Shown piece after piece: positions 10,801 to 21,636 of a stretch of 30,000 nt of DNA. How positions within the stretch are numbered: position 1 is the stretch's first letter; the number at the start of each line of letters is the position of its first letter. The DNA lies in NCBI GenBank assembly GCA_963170055.1, contig CAUJGJ010000397.1, positions 13,150,228 through 13,180,227 on the forward strand, written 5' to 3'. The translations under genes were made by a program, and so were the position numbers. The DNA comes from Halisarca cf. caerulea (lineage: Eukaryota; Porifera; Demospongiae; Chondrillida; Halisarcidae). A model generated the notes under the pieces. The model did not search any database and was not told where the DNA came from. It saw only the letters and a list, made by a program, of their open reading frames with translations.

Positions 10801-13800
10801 TGCACTTTCAACAGAAACACACACTCAAAACATTGGACAAGACAACAACTCACCTCCTGAGAATGTACATAATACGGTGAGTGGAATATTACGTCAATGG
10901 ATAGAAAAAGAGAAGAAATACATGCACTTTCAACAGAAACATACACTCAAAACAAGGGAAAAGCAACAACTCACCATCTGAGAATGTACATAATACAGTG
11001 AGTGGAATATTACGTCAATGGATAGAAAAAGAGAAGAAATACATGCACTTTCAAAAGAAACATACACTCATAACATGGGACACGACAACAACTCACCCAC
11101 TGAGAATGTACATAATACGGTGAGTAGAATATTACGTCAATGGATAGAGAGAGAGAAGAAATACATGCACTTTCAACAGAAACACACACTCAAAACATGG
11201 GACAAGACAACAACTCACCTCCTGAGAATGTACATAATACGGTGAGTGGAATATCACGTCAATGGATAGAGACAGACAAGAAATACATGCACTTTCAAAA
11301 GAAACATACACTCAAAACATGGGACAAGACAACAACTCACAAACTGAGAATGTACATAATACGGTGAGTGGAATATTAGGTCAATGGATAGAGAGAGAGA
11401 GAAGAAATACATGCACTTTCAACAGAAACACACACTCAAAACATGGGACAAGACAACAACTCACCGTCTGAGAATGTACATAATACGGTGAGTGGAATAT
11501 TACGTCAATGGATAGAGAGAGAGAAGAAATACATGCACTTACAACAGAAACACACACTCAAAACAAGGGAAAAGCAACAACTCACCATCTGAGAATGTAC
11601 ATAATACGGTGAGTGGAATATTAGGTCAATGGATAGAGAAAGAAAAGAAATACATGCACTTTCAACAGAAACATACACTCAAAACATGGAACAAGACAAC
11701 AACTCACCGTCTGAGAATGTACATAATACGGTGAGTGGAATATTACGTCAATGGATAGAGAGAGAGAAGAAATACATGCACTTACAACAGAAACACACAC
11801 TCAAAACAAGGGAAAAGCAACAACTCACCATCTGAGAATGTACATAATACGGTGAGTGGAATATTAGGTCAATGGATAGAGAGAGAGACGAAATACATGC
11901 ACTTTCAACAGAAACATACACTCAAAACAAGGGAAAAGCAACAACTCACCATCTGAGAATGTACATAATACAGTGAGTGGAATATTACGTCAATGGATAG
12001 AAAAAGAGAAGAAATACATGCACTTTCAAAAGAAACATACACTCATAACATGGGACACGACAACAACTCACCTCCTGAGAATGTACATCATACGGTGAGT
12101 GGAATATTACGTCAATGGATAGAGAGAGAGAAGAAATACATGCACTTTCAACAGAAACACACACTCAAAACATGGGACAAGACAACAACTCACCTCCTGA
12201 GAATGTACATAATACGGTGAGTGGAATATTACGTCAATGGATAGAGAAAGAGAAGAAATACATGCACTTTCAACAGAAACACACACTCAAAACATGGGAC
12301 AAGACAACAACTCACCTCCTGAGAATGTACATAATACGGTGAGTGGAATATTACGTCAATGGATAGAGAAAGAGAAGAAATACATGCACTTTTAACAGAA
12401 ATACACACTCAAAACATGGGACAAGACAACAACTCACCTCCTGAGAATGTACATAATACGGTGAGTGGACTATTACGTCAATGGATAGAGAGAGAGAAGA
12501 AATACATGCACTTTCAACAGAAACACACACTCAAAACATGGGACAAGACAACAACTCACCTCCTGAGAATGTACATCATACGGTGAGTGGAATATTACGT
12601 CAATGGATAGAGAGAGAGAAGAAATACATGCACTTTCAACAGAAACACACACTCAAAACATGGGACAAGACAACAACTCACCTCCTGAGAATGTACATAA
12701 TACGGTGAGTGGAATATTACGTCAATGGATAGAGAAAGAGAAGAAATACATGCACTTTCAACAGAAACACACACTCAAAACATGGGACAAGACAACAACT
12801 CACCTCCTGAGAATGTACATAATACGGTGAGTGGAATATTACGTCAATGGATAGAGAAAGAGAAGAAATACATGCACTTTGAACAGAAATACACACTCAA
12901 AACATGGGACAAGACAACAACTCACCTCCTGAGAATGTACATAATACGGTGAGTGGAATATTACGTCAATGGATAGAGAGAGAGAAGAAATACATGCACT
13001 TTCAACAGAAACACACACTCAAAACATGGGACAAGACAACAACTCACCTCCTGAGAATGTACATAATACGGTGAGTGGAATATTACGTCAATGGATAGAG
13101 AAAGAGAAGAAATACATGCACTTTCAACAGAAACATACACTCAAAACATGGGACAAGACAAAAACTCACCACCTGAGAATGTACATAATACGGTGAGTGG
13201 AATATTACGTCAATGGATAGAAAAAGAAAAGAAATACATGCACTTTCAACAGAAACATACACTCAAAACATGGGACAAGACAACAACTCACCTCCTGAGA
13301 ATGTACATAATACGGTGAGTGGAATATTATGTCAATGGATTTACAAAGAGAAGAAATACATGCACTTTCAACAGAAACACACACTCAAAACATTGGACAA
13401 GACAACAACTCACCTCCTGAGAATGTACATAATACGGTGAGTGGAATATTACGTCAATGGATAGAAAAAGAGAAGAAATACATGCACTTTCAACAGAAAC
13501 ATACACTCAAAACAAGGGAAAAGCAACAACTCACCATCTGAGAATGTACATAATACAGTGAGTGGAATATTACGTCAATGGATAGAAAAAGAGAAGAAAT
13601 ACATGCACTTTCAAAAGAAACATACACTCATAACATGGGACACGACAACAACTCACCTCCTGAGAATGTACATCATACGGTGAGTGGAATATTACGTCAA
13701 TGGATAGAGAGAGAGAAGAAATACATGCACTTTCAACAGAAACACACACTCAAAACATGGGACAAGACAACAACTCACCTCCTGAGAATGTACATAATAC

Positions 13801-16800
13801 GGTGAGTGGAATATTACGCCAATGGATAGAGAAAGAGAAGAAATACATGCACTTTCAACAGAAACACACACTCAAAACATGGGACAAGACAACAACTCAC
13901 CTCCTGAGAATGTACATAATACGGTGAGTGGAATATTACGTCAATGGATAGAGAAAGAGAAGAAATACATGCACTTTTAACAGAAATACACACTCAAAAC
14001 ATGGGACAAGACAACAACTCACCTCCTGAGAATGTACATAATACGGTGAGTGGAATATTACGTCAATGGATAGAGAGAGAGAAGAAATACATGCACTTTC
14101 AACAGAAACACACACTCAAAACATGGGACAAGACAACAACTCACCTCCTGAGAATGTACATAATACGGTGAGTGGAATATTACGTCAATGGATAGAGAAA
14201 GAGAAGAAATACATGCACTTTCAACAGAAACATACACTCAAAACATGGGACAAGACAAAAACTCACCACCTGAGAATGTACATAATACGGTGAGTGGAAT
14301 ATTACGTCAATGGATAGAAAAAGAGAAGAAATACATGCACTTTCAACAGAAACATACACTCAAAACATGGGACAAGACAACAACTCACCTCCTGAGAATG
14401 TACATAATACGGTGAGTGGAATATTATGTCAATGGATTTACAAAGAGAAGAAATACATGCACTTTCAACAGAAACACACACTCAAAACATTGGACAAGAC
14501 AACAACTCACCTCCTGAGAATGTACATAATACGGTGAGTGGAATATTACGTCAATGGATAGAAAAAGAGAAGAAATACATGCACTTTCAACAGAAACATA
14601 CACTCAAAACAAGGGAAAAGCAACAACTCACCATCTGAGAATGTACATAATACAGTGAGTGGAATATTACGTCAATGGATAGAAAAAGAGAAGAAATACA
14701 TGCACTTTCAAAAGAAACATACACTCATAACATGGGACACGACAACAACTCACCCACTGAGAATGTACATAATACGGTGAGTAGAATATTACGTCAATGG
14801 ATAGAGAGAGAGAAGAAATACATGCACTTTCAACAGAAACACACACTCAAAACATGGGACAAGACAACAACTCACCTCCTGAGAATGTACATAATACGGT
14901 GAGTGGAATATCACGTCAATGGATAGAGACAGACAAGAAATACATGCACTTTCAAAAGAAACATACACTCAAAACATGGGACAAGACAACAACTCACAAA
15001 CTGAGAATGTACATAATACGGTGAGTGGAATATTAGGTCAATGGATAGAGAGAGAGAGAAGAAATACATGCACTTTCAACAGAAACACACACTCAAAACA
15101 TGGGACAAGACAACAACTCACCGTCTGAGAATGTACATAATACGGTGAGTGGAATATTACGTCAATGGATAGAGAGAGAGAAGAAATACATGCACTTACA
15201 ACAGAAACACACACTCAAAACAAGGGAAAAGCAACAACTCACCATCTGAGAATGTACATAATACGGTGAGTGGAATATTAGGTCAATGGATAGAGAAAGA
15301 AAAGAAATACATGCACTTTCAACAGAAACATACACTCAAAACATGGAACAAGACAACAACTCACCGTCTGAGAATGTACATAATACGGTGAGTGGAATAT
15401 TACGTCAATGGATAGAGAGAGAGAAGAAATACATGCACTTACAACAGAAACACACACTCAAAACAAGGGAAAAGCAACAACTCACCATCTGAGAATGTAC
15501 ATAATACGGTGAGTGGAATATTAGGTCAATGGATAGAGAGAGAGACGAAATACATGCACTTTCAACACAAACACACATTCAAAACATGGGACCAGACAAC
15601 AACTCACCGCCTGAGAATGTACATAATACGGTGAGTGGAATATTACGTCAATGGATTTAAAAAGAGAAGAAATACATGCACTTTTAACAGAAATACACAC
15701 TCAAAACATGGGACAAGACAACAACTCACCTCCTGAGAATGTACATAATACGGTGAGTGGAATATTACGTCAATGGATAGAGAGAGAGAAGAAATACATG
15801 CACTTTCAACAGAAACACACACTCAAAACATGGGACAAGACAACAACTCACCTCCTGAGAATGTACATAATACGGTGAGTGGAATATTACGTCAATGGAT
15901 AGAGAAAGAGAAGAAATACATGCACTTTCAACAGAAACACACACTCAAAACATGGGACAAGACAACAACTCACCTCCTGAGAATGTACATAATACGGTGA
16001 GTGGAATATTACGTCAATGGATAGAGAAAGAGAAGAAATACATGCACTTTTAACAGAAATACACACTCAAAACATTGGACAAGACAACAACTCACCTCCT
16101 GAGAATGTACATAATACGGTGAGTGGAATATTACGTCAATGGATAGAGAGAGAGAAGAAATACATGCACTTTCAACAGAAACACACACTCAAAACATGGG
16201 ACAAGACAACAACTCACCTCCTGAGAATGTACATAATATGGTGAGTGGAATATTACGTCAATGGATAGAGAAAGAGAAGAAATACATGCACTTTCAACAG
16301 AAACATACACTCAAAACATGGGACAAGACAAAAACTCACCACCTGAGAATGTACATAATACGGTGAGTGGAATATTACGTCAATGGATAGAAAAAGAGAA
16401 GAAATACATGCACTTTCAACAGAAACATACACTCAAAACATGGGACAAGACAACAACTCACCTCCTGAGAATATACATAATACGGTGAGTGGAATATTAC
16501 ATCAATGGATTTACAAAGAGAAGAAATACATGCACTTTCAACAGAAACACACACTCAAAACATTGGACAAGACAACAACTCACCTCCTGAGAATGTACAT
16601 AATACGGTGAGTGGAATATTACGTCAATGGATAGAAAAAGAGAAGAAATACATGCACTTTCAACAGAAACATACACTCAAAACAAGGGAAAAGCAACAAC
16701 TCACCATCTGAGAATGTACATAATACAGTGAGTGGAATATTACGTCAATGGATAGAAAAAGAGAAGAAATACATGCACTTTCAACAGAAACACACACTCA

Positions 16801-17175
16801 AAACATGGGACAAGACAACAACTCACCTCCTGAGAATGTACATAATACGGTGAGTGGAATATCACGTCAATGGATAGAGACAGACAAGAAATACATGCAC
16901 TTTCAAAAGAAACATACACTCAAAACATGGGACAAGACAACAACTCACCTCCTGAGAATGTACATAATACGGTGAGTGGAATATTAGGTCAATGGATAGA
17001 GAGAGAGAGAAGAAATACATGCACTTTCAACAGAAACACACACTCAAAACATGGGACAAGACAACAACTCACCGTCTGAGAATGTACATAATACGGCGAG
17101 TGGAATATTACGTCAATGGATAGAGAGAGAGAAGAAATACATGCACTTTCAACAGAAACACACACTCAAAACATA
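4887..17175 (+). repeat. 122-bp satellite array, about 101 head-to-tail monomers
   Basis: Each monomer runs AATGTACATAATACGGTGAG / TGGAATATTACGTCAATGG / ATAGAGAGAGAGAAGAAATA / CATGCACTTTCAACAGAAAC / ACACACTCAAAACATGGGAC / AAGACAACAACTCACCTCCTGAG. The motif CAATGGAT recurs at 122-bp steps from 4921 to 17114 without interruption. A minority of monomers are 121 bp (the CAAGGGAAAAGCAAC variant) or 124 bp (an extra GA). Variant classes occur in fixed order, giving higher-order blocks of 9 monomers (1097 bp) and 8 monomers (975 bp). The 75-codon open frames present in almost every monomer arise because two of three frames are open and 122 is not a multiple of 3. They overlap one another and are not treated as genes. 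All copies point the same way. Centromeric, heterochromatic or other role is unknown. Confidence 0.98.
7849..14720 (+). repeat. Higher-order repeat core of the 122-bp satellite
   Basis: A diagnostic monomer with ATAACATGGGACACGAC recurs with its ATGGAT at 7849, 8946, 9921, 11018, 11993, 13578 and 14675. The steps are 1097, 975, 1097, 975, 1585 and 1097 bp, i.e. 9, 8, 9, 8, 13 and 9 monomers, each one base short because each block holds one 121-bp monomer. A second marker (GGATTTACAAAGAG preceded by TATGTCA) keeps a constant distance of 249 bp before most of these. Confidence 0.9.
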
Positions 17176-18733
17176 CTACTACAGAGACTACAGAGACTAC
17201 AGAGACTGCAGAGACTACAGAGACTACAGAGACTATATATAGAGACTGCAGAGACTACAGAGACTACAGAGACTATAGAGACTACAGAGACTGCAGAGAC
17301 TGCAGAGACTACAGAGACTACAGAGACTACAGAGACTATAGAGACTACAGAGTCTACAGAGACTACAGAGACTACAGAGACTACAGAGACTATAGAGACT
17401 ACAGAGACTACAGAGACTGCAGAGACTGCAGAGACTGCAGAGACTTCAGAGACTACAGAGACTGTAGAGACTACAGAGACTGAAGAGACTACAGAGACTA
17501 CAGAGACTGTAGAGACTACAGAGACTACAGAGACTAGGGAGACTACAGAGACTACAGAGACTACAGAGACTGCAGAGACTACAGAGACTACAGAGACTAT
17601 ATATAGAGACTACAGAGACTGCAGAGACTGCAGAGACTATAGAGACTACAGAGACTGCAGAGACTGCAGAGACTACAGAGACTACAGAGACTACAGAGAC
17701 TATAGAGACTACAGAGTCTACAGAGACTACAGAGACTACAGAGACTACAGAGACTATAGAGACTACAGAGACTACAGAGACTGCAGAGACTGCAGAGACT
17801 GCAGAGACTTCAGAGACTACAGAGACTGTAGAGACTACAGAGACTGAAGAGACTACAGAGACTACTGAGACTACAGAAACTGCAGAGACTACAGAGACTG
17901 TAGAGACTACAGAGACTACAGAGACTATAGAGACTGCAGAGACTGCAGAGACTGCAGAGACTGCAGAGACCACAGAGACTACAGAGACTGCAGAGACTGC
18001 AGAGACTACAGAGACTATAGAGACTACAGAGACTACAGAGACTGCAGAGACTGCAGAGACTACAGAGACTACAGAGACTATAGAGACTGCAGAGACTGCA
18101 GAGACTATAGAGACTATAGAGACTACAGAGACTGCAGAGACTACAGAGACTACAGAGACTATAGAGACTACAGAGACTACAGAGACTGCAGAGACTATAG
18201 AGACTACAGAGACTACAGAGACTGCAGAGACTACAGAGACTGTAGAGACTATAGAGACTGCAGAGACTGCAGAGACTACAGAGACTACAGAGACTACAGA
18301 GACTGCAGAGACTACAGAGACTGCAGAGACTGCAGAGACTATAGAGACTACAGAGACTGCAGAGACTGCAGAGACTATAGAGACTACAGAGACTGCAGAG
18401 ACTACAGAGACTGCAGAGACTACAGAGACTACAGAGACTACAGAGACTACAGAGACTACAGAGACTGCAGAGACTGCAGAGACTGCAGAGACTATAGAGA
18501 CTACAGAGACTGCAGAGACTACAGAGACTGCAGAGACTACAGAGACTACAGAGACTACAGACTATAGAGACTACAGAGACTACTGAGACTACAGAGACTG
18601 AAGAGACTACAGAGACTGCATGCAGAGACTACAGAGACTACAGAGACTATAGAGACTACAGAGGCTACAGAGACTACAGAGACTATAGAGACTACAGAGA
18701 CTATGGAGACTACAAAGACTATAGAGACTGCAG
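17175..18733 (+). repeat. 9-bp tandem array (CTNNAGAGA)n, about 173 copies
   Basis: The unit is CTACAGAGA, with the common variants CTGCAGAGA and CTATAGAGA and the rare CTGTAG, CTTCAG, CTGAAG and CTACTG forms. Because the period is a multiple of three, long frames stay open (a 243-codon frame of Thr-Glu-Thr from 17116, a Val-Ser-rich frame on the other strand). These are artefacts of the repeat. A longer-range copy of about 364 bp is visible: ACTATATATAGAG at 17233 and 17597, and AGTCTAC at 17351 and 17715. The array decays at its right end (TGCATGCAG, GAGGCTAC, GGAGACTACAAAG). Confidence 0.97.
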
Positions 18734-18885
18734 CTATAGGTTAAAAATGCAGAGAATTACCTGTGTATGCTATAGATTCAATACTGAGATTCTAGATCCT
18801 GTTGCGCAACACTGATGGATTATAGCATCAGCTGCAAATGCTAACAGCTCTCCCTAATGGCTAGTTTCAATAGGAGCGGTAGCCA
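18734..18885. other. Spacer right of the 9-bp array
   Basis: Non-repetitive sequence beginning GGTTAAAAATGCAG. No open frame or element is recognised. Confidence 0.6.
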
Positions 18886-18893
18886 TCTTTACC

Positions 18894-18946
18894 TAGTCTC
18901 GCGTTGCCAGACCGCTGTCCCCTCTGGTCTGGCTACGCGAGACTAA
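18894..18946. mobile_element. 53-bp miniature foldback element with near-perfect 8-bp target duplication
   Basis: Termini TAGTCTCGCGTTGCCAGACC and GGTCTGGCTACGCGAGACTA are inverted repeats with one mismatch around a 12-base loop. The flanks TCTTTACC (18886-18893) and TCTATACC (18947-18954) match at 7 of 8 positions. An 8-bp duplication is the usual footprint of hAT-superfamily transposases, so this is read as a non-autonomous hAT-like MITE. The family name is inference. Confidence 0.72.
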
Positions 18947-19033
18947 TCTATACCTACTCCCGCTAAAATGTCCCACTCCCCGTCGCCAATAAAAATGTGT
19001 CCCCAGGGACTACGTGGACCATGCATGCAGTGG

Positions 19034-19262
19034 TCTCCCCAGACCATCTATGGCAGCACAAATGGTCCCCACAGACCAGCTGTGGCAGCATCAATGGTTC
19101 CCTCATCATTTGCAGTGCAATAAGATAAGTGACCCTGACCCATGCACTGCTGATCTCTCTATATTATGGACATATATATTATTTATGCAGACATAGGGTG
19201 TATATGGATGGTGCAACCTCACCATGGATCTTGCCTCCAGACCATCCATGGTACTGCAGGTG
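19034..19262. repeat. Degenerate repeats of a CCAGACCATC-TGGCAGCA-AATGGT motif
   Basis: Two adjacent copies of about 32 bp (CCCCAGACCATCTATGGCAG... and CCCCACAGACCAGCTGTGGC...) at 19034-19105, with a third diverged copy near 19229-19262 (CTCCAGACCATCCATGG). Low-complexity relic of unknown origin. Confidence 0.55.
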
Positions 19263-19523
19263 GTCCCCCTCTAGGCCTTGCCATCATTCCCCAAAATCAT
19301 CTAAATATACAGCACCGGTTGATTCCCCTCCCCCATGCATGCACAGGTCAGCTACTGCAGTCACACTATATAAACTGTTTAATATTAAATTAAATGTAGT
19401 AATTATAGTTGCCTCATGCAGTGTATTAGGGTGTGATCATTAAAGGTATATAATTCCGTGATATCCCAGAGCAATTAATGAATGCATGTCCTATAGTTGA
19501 TGTAGAACTATAGACGCCCAGTC

Positions 19524-19591
19524 TTTGATCTAAGAACATGTGAAAGCCATCATCAAATGGACGTTGGCTTTCACATGTTCTGAGATCGAAA
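19524..19591. repeat. Hairpin (GAACATGTGAAAGCCA inverted repeat)
   Basis: Arms 19524-19549 and 19565-19591 are inverted copies of TTTGATCTAAGAACATGTGAAAGCCA. They share a perfect 16-base core and a loop of about 15 bases. The length is similar to a small pre-miRNA or miniature element, and no duplication of flanking bases is evident. Confidence 0.8.
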
Positions 19592-19829
19592 CCTGGATCA
19601 GGGTATCAGGGTATCTTATTTATACTGGGGAGCCTTTAGCCATTGGCTATTTCTACATGCAGGCACCCAGTAAAATGGATGTCTATTGTTCTACATCAAC
19701 TAGTACACTGCGTGTGTACAAGCCATATAGCCATAAGTCAGATAGAACTAGTGCATGCATAGATGTACAAGCCATGTGTATGGCTATTCATGAACATGCA
19801 GGATGATCATAGCTGCTTCCATGCTAGCG

Positions 19830-20410
19830 TGCTGCACATTTCCACAGTTAGTTCTTGTGCAAAGCCATTCCCCAAGTGGCTCACTTCTGCAATCCACCAC
19901 AAAATCAACTGCACGTGCGCATACCCTTCACCGCTCCTTGAATCGCAATCCAACCAGCTTCATGCAAACTCACTAAATTGTCCCAACTTAAGCAAGACCT
20001 TGATCGTCTAATCCAGATAACTAGGCAATCCTACGAACCTGATCTGATCAAATCCCATCGTAACCCTAAGAAATTCTTCTGCCATTAGGAAAGTCTATAT
20101 CACTAGTACATAATAACTCATTAATACCCATGCATGCATAATTATAATATATAACACACAAGTGATCCTAACCCATGCAGCCGAGAAGGCAGCCATCTTC
20201 AATGACTACTTTAATGCCAGCTTCTACAGAAGCTCCTTCACCTTGCCCCCAACAGATCAACTCCCCACCCCTACCAACCAGCTACACACCATCACCCTCG
20301 ACATGCAGCTCTGACATATTATACTTCAAGTTCTGTCCAACCTTGACCCCTCCAAGTCTCCTGGGTGTGATGATTTCAGTCCCAAAGTACTTAAAGAACC
20401 AACCCAGAGC
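19830..20410 (+). pseudogene. Decayed non-LTR retrotransposon ORF2 fragment (linker to start of reverse transcriptase)
   Basis: Three collinear fragments resemble LINE ORF2. First is KPFPKWLTSAIHHKIN (about 19862-19910), like the 'PWxTxxI' linker after the endonuclease. Next is QSYEPDLIKSHRNPKKFF (about 20027-20083), like 'NPKKFW'. Last is EKAAIFNDYFNASF (20182-) followed by LDPSKSPGCDDFSPKVLKE (about 20341-20397), the N-terminal reverse-transcriptase block. Frames change between fragments, in-frame stops occur (e.g. TGA after DMQL), and about 70 bp of AT-rich sequence interrupts it at 20095-20165. The catalytic YxDD region is missing: the homology stops near 20410, next to a foldback-like terminus. 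A dead, truncated copy; clade not assigned. Confidence 0.85.
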
Positions 20411-20423
20411 GAAGGAAAGGATC

Positions 20424-20445
20424 TGGCTACGTAGGACTAGGCTAT
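20424..20445. mobile_element. Solo terminus resembling the miniature foldback family
   Basis: TCTGGCTACGTAGGACTAGG resembles the right terminus of the elements at 18894-18946 and 28616-28689. No matching left terminus is visible nearby, so this may be a broken copy or chance. Confidence 0.35.
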
Positions 20446-21583
20446 ATGCAGCATTGCTGTGAAGGAAGCAATATTCACTTTATAATTCTTTGGGTAAATC
20501 ATAGATATATAGGTTACGTAGTGTATACATAGTCAATATATCTATGGGTAAATCAGGGTACAACTTGAAACATGGTCAATGACAATATCTTTTTCTACAG
20601 CTAAGCTGCATGTCAAGCAATACTTGCCACTACTGATTTCTCCAGCAATTCATACACTCTTAGACAACCTTAGTGAAGAACAATTTAATTAAAATTTTGC
20701 TGCTGGCACTAGCACTAGCTGTGTTGGATCTCTTGTTACAAGCTATGTAATTTTGTGAAGGATTCACATAATATGCATGTAACTGTACATGTACATGTTA
20801 ACGTATATCTTACAATTTTATATTGTTACATGTATTATTGAAGATACCAGCGGCTAAGCACATACTGAATGTCATCCATGGCATACATAGAATATATATG
20901 CATACAACCACATGTCTTGTAGACATATTATGGAGTACGGTAGTACTCCATATGTAGGATTGACATCGATAAAACATGGCCGCCATACATTAGCGGAAAT
21001 TTTGTTTTCGTCCGAAAACTAACGATACAGTACAGTTAGAAGCATTTAGAAGTGATATTGGTGCCCTTTGACACACTAGCTATAAAATGAAGTGGTTAAA
21101 ACCCTTCGTTGGCCAACGTCTTTAAAGAACTTCAAAATTTTAGACGAAAATGTATGGCTACGCAACACCAGTACATTATAAGATTCTTCTTCTTCTTTTT
21201 CTCGTCGTTTTTTCGAACTGGGCTACAGGTCGCCACGAAGGGTCCAGAGGTCTCATCTTTCGCCAGTGAGTTCCGATTGTTAGCACGAAGTGCCTTTTGT
21301 AGGTTTTGAAGCAAAACCTACACTTCTAAAGCGAGAAAAAATTTAATAGGCAACTTCCATACATTCACCGGATCAGCCATTTTCGGACTAGTGAAATGGC
21401 TACGCGAGACTAGACGTACGCGTACGTACACAAGGCCTGTACTTCGATGATCGTCGACTTCAGCGCTCTTTTTGTTCGAGCATTTGTTTCTAGATGGGTA
21501 CATCAATTGATTTTAGTCAGGTAACTGAATAGATTCTAGTTTCTTAATCTTACAAGATTTGATCGTGTTCCTTCTCAACTGCA
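20446..21583. other. Gene-poor spacer with two short hairpins and a solo MITE-like end
   Basis: No supported gene. Visible structures are a 10-bp-arm palindrome TATGGAGTAC/GTACTCCATA at 20928-20951, and a hairpin GTAGGTTTTG-AAG-CAAAACCTAC at 21299-21321. There is also ATGGCTACGCGAGACTAG at 21397-21414, identical over GGCTACGCGAGACTA to the terminus of the 18894 element. The stretch 20970-21480 is richer in CpG (ACATGGCCGCCAT, TTTCGTCCGAAAACTAACG) and could include a promoter, but nothing proves it. Confidence 0.55.
21299..21321. repeat. Perfect 10-bp hairpin
   Basis: GTAGGTTTTG and CAAAACCTAC flank AAG. No U-run or known motif follows, so the function is unknown. Confidence 0.7.
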
Positions 21584-21636
21584 GTGGAAAACTATTCAAG
21601 CAACCGTTTCGCTATAAAAGGAAAAACCGCACGAAC

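Noticed and set aside
4887..17175. CRISPR-like array
   Set aside because: The whole 122-bp unit is conserved, with no unique spacers, and the surroundings are animal genes with introns.
4923..17242. Roughly 85 overlapping 75-codon frames starting MDREREEIHALSTETH... as a protein family or tandem gene cluster
   Set aside because: They overlap each other by 35 codons in different frames, exist only because the 122-bp monomer has two open frames, and their substitutions look indifferent to codon position. No promoter or terminator punctuates them.
17116..17847. 243-codon Thr-Glu-rich protein and the antisense Val-Ser-rich frame
   Set aside because: The 9-bp period keeps any stop-free frame open indefinitely; the frame begins in a truncated satellite monomer.
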